Source of the DNA: Gautieria morchelliformis
Lineage: Eukaryota > Basidiomycota > Agaricomycetes > Gomphales > Gomphaceae
Assembly (NCBI GenBank): GCA_015179125.1
Contig: WHVA01000168.1
Span: 62,001-126,000, forward strand
Length of the DNA stretch: 64,000 nt
Direction: 5' to 3'
The notes under the pieces are model-generated. The model did no database searches and was not told the DNA's origin. It worked only from the letters and a program-made list of their open reading frames with translations. Position 1 is the stretch's first letter, and each line of letters begins with the position of its first letter. Below are positions 1 through 10,751 of the stretch, piece by piece. Both the position numbers and the translations under genes were made by a program.

Positions 1-1750
1 AGGAGCACGAGGAACACCTTGGCATAGTCTTTGACAGACTATGCAAAAATCACCTCTTCTTGAGTAAGAAGAAAGTTGACCTTTATTTGGAGCGAATGGA
101 GTGTCTTGGCCACATTATAGATGGCCAAGGCGTGACGTGGATGCGAACAAAATACAACGCATTCGCGAATGGAGGACGCCCAGGACGTTCAATGACACCC
201 AACACTTCCTCGGACTTGTGCAATACCTGGCACATTACATGCCAGACGTGAGCACATACACCACCCTATTATCAGGGTGTGTCTGCAATAACCAGCCGTT
301 CGAATGGATGCCACTGCTGGACAAGTGCCTACAAAGCATAAAGGCACTGGCCTGCAAGGCCCCCATCCTATGACCGGTCGACCCCCGGAGCAATGACCCT
401 ATCTGGGTCATCACGGATGGATCGAAGTCAGGCATTGGCACTGTATACGGCCAGGGCCCCGGCTTGAAAACGTGCTGGCCAGCAGGCTTCTTGTCAAAGA
501 AGTTCAGTGTGGCGCAACAGCACTACAGGACCCATGAGACGAGACGATCGCCATGCTCAAGGTCCTGATGAAGTGGGAGTACAAGCTCCTAGGGTGAAAA
601 TTCACCCTAGTGACTGACCGCAAAGGCCTCGAATACTTCGAGACCCAGAAGAACCTATCTGACCAACAGGTCAGATGGTGGGAATTCCCCTCCCACTTCA
701 ACTTCAACACCGTGCATGTTGACGGTGTTGAGAACAAAGTCGTGGACTGTCTCTCTAGATACTATGAGAGCCATAACGAGCGACGACCAACACCCAGAAC
801 ATGTGTTTGTCAATGCAGATGAATGTGTCAATCTGGATGGAGAGCTACTGCCCACCGATAGATACATTGAACTACAGGCAGCAGCCACAAGATGGTCAAC
901 CCGCCTCACAGAGAAAATAGAAGCACGGACAGCTGAGGCCGCCACTGCCACCTTACATGGAGGTCCCTCATGGGACCTGGAGACATACATAGCCCCCAAA
1001 ACTGATGACGATGTTCACGCCATTGCCGTAGGCAATGACGGCACACCTCTGCATGTGCACGTCAAAGGAGATATGGGCCTGCCAAAGATCCTACACGATG
1101 CATACCACGAGGACACCATGTTCTCGAAGATCATGACGCACCCGGACGCCCACCCAAGGTTCGGCATCCGGAATGGGCTAATATGGACAAAAAATCAGCT
1201 CAAACGGGACGTCATTGCCGTCCCCCAGACTGTTTTTCATGGGGGAAGGAGGCTGATCGAAATCATAATCGATCACGCACACAGGACAGTGGGCCACTAT
1301 GGCCACATGAAGACTTCAAATTACATTCGAAGGGCATACTGGTGGCAGGGTATGGGCCCCGACATCGAGACGTTCTGCACCTCATGCACAAGGTGCCAGA
1401 TGAACAAAACTGGCACCCAGCGGCCCAAAGGCCTGCTGCACAGCCTGCCCGTCCTGGACAGGCCATGGCAATCTATTGGAATCGATTTCATGGGACCAAT
1501 GCCCAAATCAGATGGCTGTGATTACCTTGTGGTAATCATAGACAGGCTTACATTGCACATCCACCTCGTCCCAACAATGACGAGGGTCACAGCGAAGGAA
1601 GTAGCCTGGCTATTCCTCAAGGAAGTCATCAGGCTCCATGGAGTCCCTGACTCCATCGTCTCCAATTGAGACTCAAAGTTCACATCGATCTTCTGGCATG
1701 AACTTCAACGGCTCATGGGGACTAAACTACTCATGGCTACCATGTTCCAT
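1..1750 (+). pseudogene. Ty3/gypsy retrotransposon pol remnant (RT end, RNase H, integrase)
   Basis: The fragment runs off the left edge of the window. In order it shows the end of the reverse transcriptase (KKKVDLYLERMECLGHII near base 70), the connection region (HFLGLVQYLAHYMPDVS near 210), RNase H pieces (TDRKGLEYF near 615, then VVDCLSRYYE) and an integrase from about 1270. The integrase has an HHCC zinc finger ending CTSCTRCQ and the first catalytic Asp in GIDFMGPM. At the second catalytic site the expected SDRDSKF reads SN-stop-DSKF, so the Asp is lost. Homology ends near 1740, before the catalytic Glu. Frames change several times. It is a dead, truncated element; the family assignment is firm, the exact borders are not. 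Confidence 0.85.
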
Positions 1751-1919
1751 TTGTAGAAATCAGTATTTCTATAGATTGGGGCCTGGGGCAGCCGCTACGA
1801 CATAGCGTTTCGGGACGTGTCTCTCCCAAGGGTGGAGGCGGAGCGGGCGGAACGTCGGAATTGTCTTTTTGTGACACTATCTGATGGGTTCTGATGGGTA
1901 GGACAGGTGTCCATAGCTC

Positions 1920-3690
1920 ACTAACTGCATGTTTTACAGCTAGAGTATAGCTGGGTAGAATTCTGCGTAGTATTATTCGTAGTACTCTCCTTTTTCGCTG
2001 TCGTGTGGCTAATGTCTGGCCGAAATGTCACCATTGTGTACATGGACGCCAACCTCTTGGCGCCGAAGCAGGGAATCCCTCTGGTTCATCCGCGAGCGTG
2101 GATGCTACCGTAGAAAACGGTATGTAAGGTTCAGACAGCGCCGCGAACAAATCGTCGATCATTTTGTGGAAAACATAGCTTGGCGTTGTGACCGAATGGC
2201 GCATTTCCACGCTGCAGAGTTCGCTGAATTCCCTCGAATACCAAGTCAGACGCACTCACTAGTTGGCGATGGCCATGTCCTGTATCGCCACGAGGTCGTC
2301 GTGTCGCGTCTCGAAGTACCGCTGGCATCGATGTCCTCCCGTTTCTTGCGGTTTCGGGGCTGGTGCGTCCCCTCGCTGCGTAAAATATTCATAAGCACTC
2401 TTACATCCTCCAGCCCGCCATTGAAACCCCTGTCCGTAAAACGGAACCATAGAATGTGCCGCGTCACCGAGGATAATGCACCCGTCTATGTAGTGGTAAG
2501 GTTTGACCTCGGTGCAACCCCTGAGTATGGATCATCCGTGTTCGGTTTCAGAGGCGCAAAATACCTTGAGAGAAATCAGGGAACTCAGCCTAGGATTTCG
2601 TCGAAAGTCCTCCACCAATGTCTCCCCGTCTATCAGGTCCACAGCGTCTGGAAAGTGGGTCTTGAACCATGCCGAGACAGCACTCCTTGTGGCCAGTTGA
2701 CCAAACTCCCATGTGGGGGCGAACAGGGTACTGAATGTCCTGTCCATTAACATGGGAAGCGGCGTGATGAGGTAACCGGCATGTATAGAAGAATAGGTGC
2801 ATGCCTTGTTCGGCAGGGCGATCAACATGAAAGAATGTCGAAGCCATATGTGTAGGTGATTTGGATCAGGCAGAAGTTGAGCGCCACCCTTTGCGATAGT
2901 TCCGGTCGGAATTTTGAGCTCTACATATTCGTGGGAGATATACTCCTGCTGATAATCCATTCTCAGGTGGATTGTAAGGACTTTGTGGCTGAAAACACCA
3001 TACTGTTCTTACCTCATTATTCTCATCGTCTGCCGAGATTTGAATAGCTCCCATCAGCCCTATGCACAAGTCAAACTTTCGGTGATGGTTTGATTCTTGT
3101 CCTCCGAGCGAAAGCTCGAACTTTTTGTATCAAAGTCGGCTGTGAGGAGTCTGTGCCTGAAAAATACGCTGATCGTAGGGAACTTCTTGGAGGAGAGATT
3201 CGTTCAGGACGCATCGGTCGATCGAATTGATACACTTGCGCCAAGGGGGAACATACTATTAGTCCGCCATGATTCTGATGTACAGTTATAGTAAAGTGTC
3301 AACCAAAAAATTCGTACCTGTCCATTTGGGTCGTAAAACTGGCTCTCTGTCGTCCCACTGTGTGTGTGCAAACTTCCCTTCATAGAGTTAGAATCCTCCA
3401 GTATCCTCAACATCATCGGCCGGTCAACCGAATAAAGCGCGGCGAGGCCTTGGGAGGATATGGCCGGTTGATGGATCGCTGTGCGAGAGCTGCTCTAGAA
3501 GTGGGAAGACGCATGTCTTCGGCCGAAGTCTTTCATCGAAGGGCAGGGTAAACGAAAAACAAACCATGCACTACAAACTTGGTCGACCTTGGTAGATTTC
3601 GACTGTCCAGCCTTGCTTCGCAAAACCACCTCAGCGAGGCAGCCCACTGGCCCAATACCGCTTGAGGCTTATGCTTATTTTTGTTTCAGG
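1920..3690 (-). pseudogene. BNA4-like: Kynurenine 3-monooxygenase, frameshifted
   Basis: Kynurenine 3-monooxygenase is an FAD- and NADPH-dependent mitochondrial outer-membrane enzyme that hydroxylates kynurenine in de novo NAD synthesis from tryptophan. Read on the minus strand the family's conserved blocks occur in order: GIGPVGCLA (FAD dinucleotide fold, near 3640), LAKQGWTVEIYQGRP, DMRLPTSRAALAQRSIN, ESQFYDPNGQ, CINSIDRCVLNESLLQEV, ADGSYSNL, MDYQQEYISHEYVELKIP, GDAAHSMVPFYGQG (near 2440), GLEDVRVLM, TRHDDLVAI, YVEMRHSVTTPSYV and MYTMVTFRPDISH (near 2020). Introns with usable GT-AG borders remain, for example GTGAGTGC to CTGCAG after MAIAN. At least five single-base shifts separate the blocks (after RSIN, after LLQEV, in CIGADGS, after GQGF, before MYTMV). 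Either it is a recent pseudogene or the assembly has indel errors. Ends are approximate. Confidence 0.85.
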
Positions 3691-3699
3691 CAGCATCGG

Positions 3700-5190
3700 G
3701 GAGGAGGGGGGGGGATCAAAAGCACCCGCACGATGACAACGAGTGGCGTGCTGCTGGTCACACTCGCTATGGGCTCTCCCGCCACATTCACGCTTCTCTC
3801 CGTTCCCGACTCTTGCCCCATCAGTTCTCGAAAGAAAGGTGTTCTGGCAGTATGGATATGCTGTTATTCTATCGAATTTGCCAAGATGACAGAAGTTTTT
3901 CTGTACAAGCTGGTCGGAGCTGCAACTTGAAATGCCAAGCCTGGTCGACTCCGGAACTCTTGAGGCTGCCACGATCATCCCGCATAGATATGCAAGCATA
4001 CACTCAGAAATACTATACGCCACTGATGATGGACAATCCCATCATTTCATCATACCAACCAATAGCGACATAGGTCAGAATATAGTGAAGGTGATGGTTC
4101 GTTATCTGTATTATTAAATTGCATTCCCAAAGCGGAGAATCCATGCACATGGCTATGTGGAAATTCCCTTGGACTTTTGCCAAGAAGATCGGCGAAACTT
4201 GTAAAAGAAGAGCTCGTTGGTGATCTACCGACAGTCTGGCCGGTTACCTAAGATGGTATGACTAACTACCGGATCCGGACGGCAGGGCTATACAGCTGAT
4301 GCTCTCCGCATTTGAAGCAGAGCTGCCTTCTTGGGCCCTTATCTCAGCCTAGAACGCCATCCTTGCATTATCTGCCCGAGATTCCTTGCAGGATATATGG
4401 ACGCAAAAGCACGGACAGCGCCAAAGAGAGGTCTTACCGCTCAGACATACGGCGCCCAGCACGCGCCTGACTGCTCGCCGTCCCTAAGAACAGCCTAGAA
4501 ACCAGCAGCAAGTTGAAGCAATAGCCGTCATATTTATGCCGCGGAAGCTGTAGCAGAGGCACACGCGTGTTCTTCCTATTAAGTAATTAATATTACTGCA
4601 ACTACAGTACGTCATCGAGTAACGTCACGACTTCATCACCCACACACCTATAGTCAGTCTCCCAACGACCGGGTCTGCAAGGTCCGGTTGCTCTCCTGCG
4701 ACACGCGTACCCGACACTGCGACAAGCAACTAGTGGTTGCGGACCCTCGAGATGATCATTGATACTGCGAAGTGGAGACGGAGCAATAGACACAACTAGG
4801 TAGGCTAAGATCGGACAGACAGATCAGACAATTGATGGCCTGAAGCGGCCTATCTGTGCGAGTACAGTATGTTGGCCTGTACTGGCCCAGTAACTGGCAT
4901 GCAGCATGATGAGATAATTGCTACGCCGGCCTAGTAAGGAACCAATATTATTATCAGATCTGCAATGATATATTCTACTAGCTCTTATCACCAATTGCGC
5001 GTCCGGTGGCTCGTTAGATCCATATCGATAGAAGCTTTGAACGACGGTGATATGCCCGGGCACCGCGCGGTACGTCGGTCGACTTGGCTTGAGTGGTAAC
5101 GTTCACCATTACAGAAAATCACATGCCTGACGGCGCTGCTGCAACGGTTTGCCATGATATGCGGAATCAGTGACTTCAGTGCACTGAGGG
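3700..5190. other. Intergenic, no gene recognised
   Basis: Short open frames occur on both strands around 3680-4120 (for example a 61-codon plus frame ending near 4117), but none shows a recognisable domain or consistent splice structure. From 4130 to 5190 I see no gene, RNA or repeat. The last 200 bases probably belong to the promoter of the secreted-peptide gene. Confidence 0.4.
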
Positions 5191-5192
5191 CC

Positions 5193-5198
5193 TATAAA
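5193..5198 (+). promoter_or_regulatory. TATA box of the secreted-peptide gene
   Basis: TATAAA lies 96 bases before the start codon at 5289. The region between is rich in C and T with CA-type starts, as in many fungal promoters. Confidence 0.55.
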
Positions 5199-5288
5199 GC
5201 TCGGCAGCTTCGACATTGAAACATTGTAGCATCTGACTCGCACCCTCTCTTGGGATTATCTAAATACACCTCACAAGCTTCTAAAATT

Positions 5289-5600
5289 ATGCGGAACGCA
5301 ACATTATACGCCCTTTGTCTCGCATTTATCACCTTTGGCGTTCATTTGGTTGAGTCCAGACCAATAATGTCAGGTGTGTATATATGTTATGTGTGCCACT
5401 GCCCGCCCGTCACCTATGATCTCTCAGATCGCGGTCTGAGCCTCCCACTGGCAGGTATGAAGAGGAGTAATGGAGATGCCACTGAAAATGCCCCACCTAG
5501 TGTGAGTAACTATTGTATACCGTATTGCTTGGTTGGCCAAATAATTTTCTAGCTCGATTCAAGGGGCTGTGGTGGAAGAGGTGGTCGCTCGTGCAATTAA
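5289..5600 (+). CDS. Small secreted peptide precursor (59 aa, three exons)
   Basis: I do not recognise the family. Exons fit at 5289-5373, 5455-5501 and 5553-5600, with introns GTGTGT to GGCAG and GTGAGT to TTTCTAG; the phases close exactly to 60 codons with TAA. The product starts with a convincing signal peptide (MRNATLYALCLAFITFGVH, hydrophobic core, cleavage probably near VES-RP). A short mature part follows, with MKR-SNGDATE (possible Kex2-type KR site), a PPS turn, and a glycine/arginine-rich tail, CGGRGGRSCN, holding two cysteines. There is no CaaX box, so it is not a typical lipid-modified mating pheromone. The upstream TATA box supports real expression. It converges on the PRPP synthetase gene; 5601-5958 between them holds no other gene that I can see. 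Function unknown: effector, signalling peptide or antimicrobial are only guesses. Confidence 0.6.
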
Positions 5601-5958
5601 CGCTTGCACTTGTCATGCCAAAAGAAAAGAAAAGAAACTGTGGATGACATGTCAGTGACTTATTTCGTTCTTGACTAATTACACCCCTTGAATGACCGCC
5701 TGTTTTTGCAGACTATTTATTATTAGGCGGGATTCATATGATGGTCGTATGTTCATGGGCAACTTATAGTTACTCGACGGGTGCATTGAAACAGAGGTTG
5801 AGTTGTACTGAAAGAACCATCCAGCTGTGGATGAGAATTCGGTTCCCGAGTGATGTAATACTAACACCACCAGGTGCAGAGGGACAAAATTTTACACTGG
5901 CGCATAAAAAGCTGTTTTGCCAGGAATAATCATAGGACATTCCACGTCAGAATAATTA

Positions 5959-7459
5959 TCAGGTGCTCCCACTCCACTCGCCAAACAGCAGGCTAATGCT
6001 CTCCCCGTTGTGGGTCCTACGGATACTTTCTGCGATCGTGTTGCTTACGTCTAATATCACCATCTTTGAGACGAGCTTCCTCGCTGGGAATAAACGCGGT
6101 GAGCTAGGGGTCGAGCTCTCAGGGGAGTTGGTCGTCGAGGTTGAAAGCTCTCCGTTCGCGAACGTGCTATGTGAAAAGGTGCTGGAAGTAGTCTCCAGAG
6201 CATCAGCCTCAGACCCATGGAAGTAGGCACCACCATTTGGAATGGGAACATCGCCGTTTATCGAAGGCTCTGCGCAGAACAGATGTGGTTTTTGTGGAAT
6301 GGTGTTAGTGACCTGAAAACAATGTGGGTAGAAGGGACCATGCAAGTCCGTACTGAGCTCACAACGAGCCGTTCAATGGGTAACGACGCCAAAGCTGTAA
6401 AGTTGGTCTCTGCAAAAAGACCTTCATATAGGTGTCAGAAGCGACGCGAGTGATGCCATAACAGTAGCATTTGGTACCATGAGAAATGAGAACGTGTATG
6501 GGCCCCGCACCATTCTCCTTGAGCGAACGCGTTGCCAGCATGACGGTCTTACCAGTGTCGATCATGTCGTCAACCAGTATGGCGACCTAAGCTCATGTGG
6601 GTACGGGTCACGAGCCATTAGATCAGGGCTAACCTTGCCCCGGACATCGCCCACAAGAATCTCCATTTGCTCAGGCGCATCTGGTGTCCTCGAACGTCTT
6701 TTGCGATGAATGAGAGCGAAATCTATGCCTAGTTTATCCGCGATAGCAGTTGCTCTGGCTCGGGCATGAACACTAGCGGACTCGTCCTTCTAACAGCACG
6801 CACCGTTTGGCGCCCCCGGCATCTGGGCTCACTACGATTGCGTCTCTCCAACCTTCTATGTGGGTTTTAATATAACTCAGCATAATGGGTTCGGAATATA
6901 GATTATCAACAGGGATGTCGAAAAATCCCTGAATTTGGCCAGCATGCAGATCCATAGTGATTACATGGTCGCACCCAGCGATACCGAGCATGTTGGAGAC
7001 CAACTTGGCCGTGATGGGCGCTCTACTTTGATCCTTTTTGTCCTGGCGTGCGTATGGATAACAAGGGATGACAGCGGTGATTCGACGAGCCGAAGCTGTC
7101 TTGCATGCAGAAATAAGGATGAGGAGCTCCATAAGGTTGTCGTTGACGTCGCGGCAGCCAGACTGGATGACGAACACGTCGGCGTCGCGGACCGACTGTG
7201 TGATTTTGACGTTGATCTCGCCGTTGGAGAACTTGCGGACAACGGTTGGCGTCAGAGGAATGCCTAACCTGGAGGCACCGATGGGACCGCGAGTCCATTT
7301 CGGTGTACTCGAACAGGCAACGTGATAAGCTCACCGCTCGGCCACTTCCTGTGCGAGCGCAGGGTGACTGTTGCCTGAAAAGCGTCATTGGGAAATGTTT
7401 TTGGGGCGTACAAGGGACGGCGTACCAGCAAGTACCTTGATACTGTTGCCGTGTATCAT
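5959..7459 (-). CDS. PRS1-like: Ribose-phosphate pyrophosphokinase (PRPP synthetase), seven exons
   Basis: The enzyme transfers pyrophosphate from ATP to ribose 5-phosphate, making PRPP for purine, pyrimidine, His, Trp and NAD synthesis in the cytosol. Fitted exons: 7459-7426, 7374-7335, 7268-6804, 6754-6634, 6586-6478, 6409-6363, 6312-5959. All six introns are 45-69 bp with GT-AG ends, and phases close to 389 residues. Signature blocks: [12 protein letters not shown] at the start, [38 protein letters not shown], the signature [36 protein letters not shown], the PRPP-binding [25 protein letters not shown] and [20 protein letters not shown]. Family members are usually about 320 residues; the extra length is a Ser/Thr/Pro-rich stretch of about 70 residues between VTNTIPQ and [11 protein letters not shown]. 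No broken frame was needed. Start chosen as the Met matching the family N terminus. Confidence 0.9.
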
Positions 7460-8140
7460 AGTGTTCACTTAGCGCTTTGCTACGGCTTCATGCAACTTTC
7501 GAGAAGGCTTGTCACCTTTTCAGTCACACCACGTACGTAAGCACAAGGTGGTCGGAAGCGCCAGGTATTTGGTTGAAACTTTCGCCACAACCCCGGCGTT
7601 GATTGTCGGACCGTGATGCCGTATTCGTAGGAATGGCGTGCGTCGCTTGCTATTGGCGGCTGTCGCTGGGGCCGCCATTTTGGGTGCTTGATGTAGTGCT
7701 ATGATGGTACTTATTAGTATCCAGTAGGTTTCTACTAAGATACGTGGATGGGGTATTGCAGTATGGTAGATTTTTGGTGGTATGTGGACAAAGTCGCAAA
7801 GCGGAGTTCAGATTCTCCATTCGCTCAAACATTTATATGGCGCCGCACATGCAACACTCGCGTCATTTGGCGTGCTACGGCAGATAAGTAAATTGTAATG
7901 TAGCAGTAAGGTATCGAAAATCTTGTAGTGTCTGCTCTCAAAGCCTGCGAAGCGCCCATGACAAGTTCTTTTCAGCATCGCTAATAATCCATGAGCTATC
8001 GGCATACAGAGATATCACCAAATTCTTACCTCCCGGGGATAGGTGGCCCTTGGGTGACACGCAGGTCCGAAACCAATGGCTCAACCGTCGAGTTTGACGG
8101 AGCCGAATGGTCGATGTCGCAAGGGTCCTGAGTCAGGATA
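7460..8140. other. Intergenic, nothing recognised
   Basis: The part next to 7459 should contain the promoter of the PRPP synthetase gene, but no clear TATA box was found. No coding region, RNA or repeat stands out in the remainder. Confidence 0.4.
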
Positions 8141-8144
8141 ATCT

Positions 8145-8842
8145 TCAAGGACGGTCATCAATACGCAAGTAAACAATGGAATGCCAACGCACCTTGGCCT
8201 GAATACCGAATACTTGCTGAAATAAAGTCACAGACTCGCGCGAAATTTGGCGGGAGTCGAGCCGATCAGATGGTGGGGGAGGTGCCACCTCTCCCGCCAT
8301 CTGATTGGCTCGACTCCGAGTGCCTGCGAGGACGCCTTGGACTGCCTGTACGTCGCCCGCGCGTTGTGCGGTAGACGCTAACCGCGAGTAGTCCACGAGA
8401 GAAAGGCCACGCGGTCTGATTGTACTGGGAACTTCACCGCTTACGTACTTCTCAGATGTGACTAACCTCCACAGAGGAAAGAGATGAACTTGGAAAGCAT
8501 GGGGGCATCTCGTGAGGCCATGGTGACGGCGACATCCATCTGGGAGTTGACCCGGCCTAGACAGGTTTCTGCCGTGACGTAGCACCGCAACTGTACGTAC
8601 AGAGTACTTGTCCCATCGGGCTGGAAGTCCACGGTCTGATCCTTGAGGAGGGTGAGAACAAAATCTTTGAAGGTAGACTCGTGGACCGTTACCTTAAATG
8701 CTAGTAATCCAACGTTCACATGGCAACAGCTGATCTGAAGTCTCTCATAGCCTAGAAGGTGGTGGTTGGCACAGACGAGTTGTGGCGGGCGCTCAACGCG
8801 CAAGCGCCCTTTATATGCAGGCCAATAGCGCTCAGCGTGCAC
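8145..8842 (-). CDS. Hypothetical gene, possible exons
   Basis: A minus frame from 8842 to 8462 encodes up to 126 residues including LLAFKVTVHESTFKDFVLTL and TLYVQLRCYVTAETCLGR, with alternating hydrophobic residues that look like real protein. It ends at GTTAGTCAC, a possible donor. A second frame (8585-8145) overlaps it and may hold the next exon. I recognise no domain. A 65-base hairpin (8253-8317) lies in the downstream part and argues that this part is repeat or untranslated. Weak call. Confidence 0.25.
8253..8317. repeat. Imperfect inverted repeat, about 31 bp arms
   Basis: The left arm GGAGTCGAGCCGATCAGATG is mirrored by CATCTGATTGGCTCGACTCC on the right, with about three mismatches over the full arm and a loop of about three bases centred near 8285. 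It could be a tiny foldback transposon remnant or a hairpin in a transcript. Confidence 0.8.
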
Positions 8843-8899
8843 GGGCCAGCCAGCCCATCTGCAGATGGGCCAATCGCGCGTGACACATTTTGTGAAAAG

Positions 8900-9677
8900 C
8901 AGTGTTGGCTCCTAAGGCCTTAATTAAGGGCACCAGCGGGTGTTAAGGGGTAGGTTAAGGATTAAGGCTTAATTAAGGGTGTTGAGTTAAGGGCATTAAC
9001 CTGAATATATAATATAACTTGAATATATAACATTGGTTGTAATTCTCAGAAATATATTTATGTAGCACTTAGAGTATTCATTGGTACTCTTCATCTGATC
9101 CTCAATGGCACTATCATCATCTGGCACCTCATCTTCTGCCGCTTCAGCCATAGCCAGAGCCAGAGCTTCCTCCTCCTCCTCTTCAATGATTCTCGAAGGG
9201 TGCACAGGCTTGTGCTTGGTGCCACTGAACAGATTTTCGAGTGTAATCGGTTTCCACTTGGTGGTGCGGCGCCGGTTGATAGACTGAAGTTCTGCATCCC
9301 TCTCTATGCGGTTTTGATACTTGATCATACCTGGGTACGTAGTATCAGATCAATGGTAATTTGTACACATAAGAGTGTCATACCTTAGTCATCTTCTCGA
9401 GCTTGTGAAGTCCTAACTGAGTTTGTCGATTGCCCTGTGTGTTTCCAATGTTGGAAAACAGTCACTCACATACCAGTTGATTGATGACAACCTTGAGTAG
9501 CATCTTTGCAAATTTGCAAAGTTCTGATATCTCCTCAGTCTCAAATGCATCAATAGAATATATATGAGTTAAGGGTTAATTAAGGGTTACCATCTCCTGC
9601 CCGCCAGTTAAGCCATAACGTTACGGCCTTAATTAAGGGTAGGACCATTTAAGGCTTACCCTTAGGAGCCAACACTG
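8900..9677. mobile_element. Non-autonomous hAT transposon (778 bp)
   Basis: Terminal inverted repeats CAGTGTTGGCTCCTAAGG (left) and CCTTAGGAGCCAACACTG (right; the second has one extra base nearby) are flanked by a perfect 8 bp direct duplication, GTGAAAAG, at 8892-8899 and 9678-9685. An 8 bp duplication and CAGTG-type ends are diagnostic of hAT elements. Both subterminal regions are packed with TTAAGGG or TTAATTAAGGG words, which may be transposase binding sites. There is no transposase, so movement would need a partner element. The interior holds exon-like blocks (see the next entry). Confidence 0.9.
8996..9560 (-). other. Exon-like blocks inside the hAT element
   Basis: On the minus strand three blocks look coding: one containing FETEEISELCKFAKMLLKVV (near 9540-9470), one containing NRQTQLGLHKLEKMTK (near 9430-9385), and an open frame of 110 codons from 9328 that begins MIKYQNRIERDAELQSINRR and has an acidic EEEEEEALALAMAEAAEDE stretch. 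The intervals between them begin GT and end AG (GTATGTGAG to CACACAG; GTATGACAC to ACCCAG). The last junction does not keep frame as read. This is not a hAT transposase; it is either a captured host gene fragment or the relic of an element-encoded gene. Confidence 0.45.
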
Positions 9678-9685
9678 GTGAAAAG

Positions 9686-10333
9686 CACACGCTCACACTC
9701 TGCGCTTGCTCACATAGGAAGCCCGCTGACAAATATACAGTTTCCCGCTAACCATTGCAGACATCCTATGCGGTCCTCCTTTCCCTAGCCTTGCAACAGC
9801 CCAGGAGCATCGGAGACCATCACCTCGTGAGCCCTTTTTTTTTCATCGAGGCTGTATAACTACGTTAACCAAATGCAAACTTAAGCACTGCCCTCCCAAC
9901 ATGACCATGTGCTGAACGCAGAGTCATATCATATTTTTTGTCAAGAGTGGTATCGGCAAGTCATTGGGTTTTGTTCCACGCGAGATGTACAACGGTTTAG
10001 GGTACATATGTCTCTACCGTGCACTGCAACGGTGAAGTCGAGCTGGAAGAAGTTGGAAGGATGCTTGGCCGGCGATTTAATTTTCTACCTGTAGGTATAT
10101 ATCATGAAATTGTTAAAATGCTACTACGCACAAAGCCGGCCTAGCTACACGGCATGGTGACCCATGAATGGGCTGTTACCAGAAACCCTCGCTTAGATAA
10201 CTGACTTTACGGTTTCCAGGGCCTAGCATAAACTAGAATATAAATACAGTACAAAAACTGTCTTTAGAAGTTGTCGAGGTAGGCTCGATCGGAGTATATT
10301 AGTGGACCACGAGCAAAGTTACACAGTGGGAGC
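9686..10333. other. Intergenic, nothing recognised
   Basis: No supported gene or repeat. A 61-codon plus frame near 9909-10094 has no recognisable features. Confidence 0.4.
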
Positions 10334-10335
10334 TA

Positions 10336-10749
10336 TGGTGCCGCTCACTTAGACACCGCTACTTTTGTGCAACCGCCAAATTGGCCCAACGAAAAATTTT
10401 CTGATAGTGAACCCCTTTTTGACTGAAATAGGGTGTATTTTTGATTATATTTTGTTGCAAAAGCTGTAGAAATGCCTGTTATGGCATTTTAACATCTCGT
10501 CCTCTCGTTTGTTTGCTTGATTTGTCAGCGCTATATATGGTAATTACATCCATATATGGAAGTGCCGCCAAATTGACATGACAAAAAAAAATAACTCCCT
10601 CAGTTTTACAAATTAGATCAATCACTCTATACAATCGATAGATCTGACCTAAATAAGCACTTTGTATAGAGGAATAAGAAAAATTGTTTTTTTTTTTCAC
10701 CTGGAATTGTGATTGCACAAAAGTAGCGGTGTCTAAGTGAGCGGCACCA
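10336..10749. mobile_element. MITE with about 38 bp perfect terminal inverted repeats, TA target duplication
   Basis: The left end TGGTGCCGCTCACTTAGACA continues to TTTTGTGCAA, and the right end is its exact reverse complement (TTGCACAAAAGTAGC ... GCGGCACCA). TA flanks both sides (10334-10335 and 10750-10751), as expected for Tc1/mariner, pogo or Fot1 elements. The 414 bp interior is AT-rich and has no transposase. Confidence 0.85.
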
Positions 10750-10751
10750 TA

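Noticed and set aside
2025..2750. 241-codon plus-strand open frame
   Set aside because: Antisense to the kynurenine monooxygenase exons; no own features.
6755..6803. Apparent extra segment in PRPP synthetase after SPDAGGAKR (CVLLEGRVR)
   Set aside because: It is a 49 bp intron (GTGCGT to GAGCCAG); splicing gives [12 protein letters not shown] in frame.
9841..9860. Possible poly(T) end of a non-LTR retroelement
   Set aside because: Short T run only; no LINE or SINE sequence or target duplication nearby.
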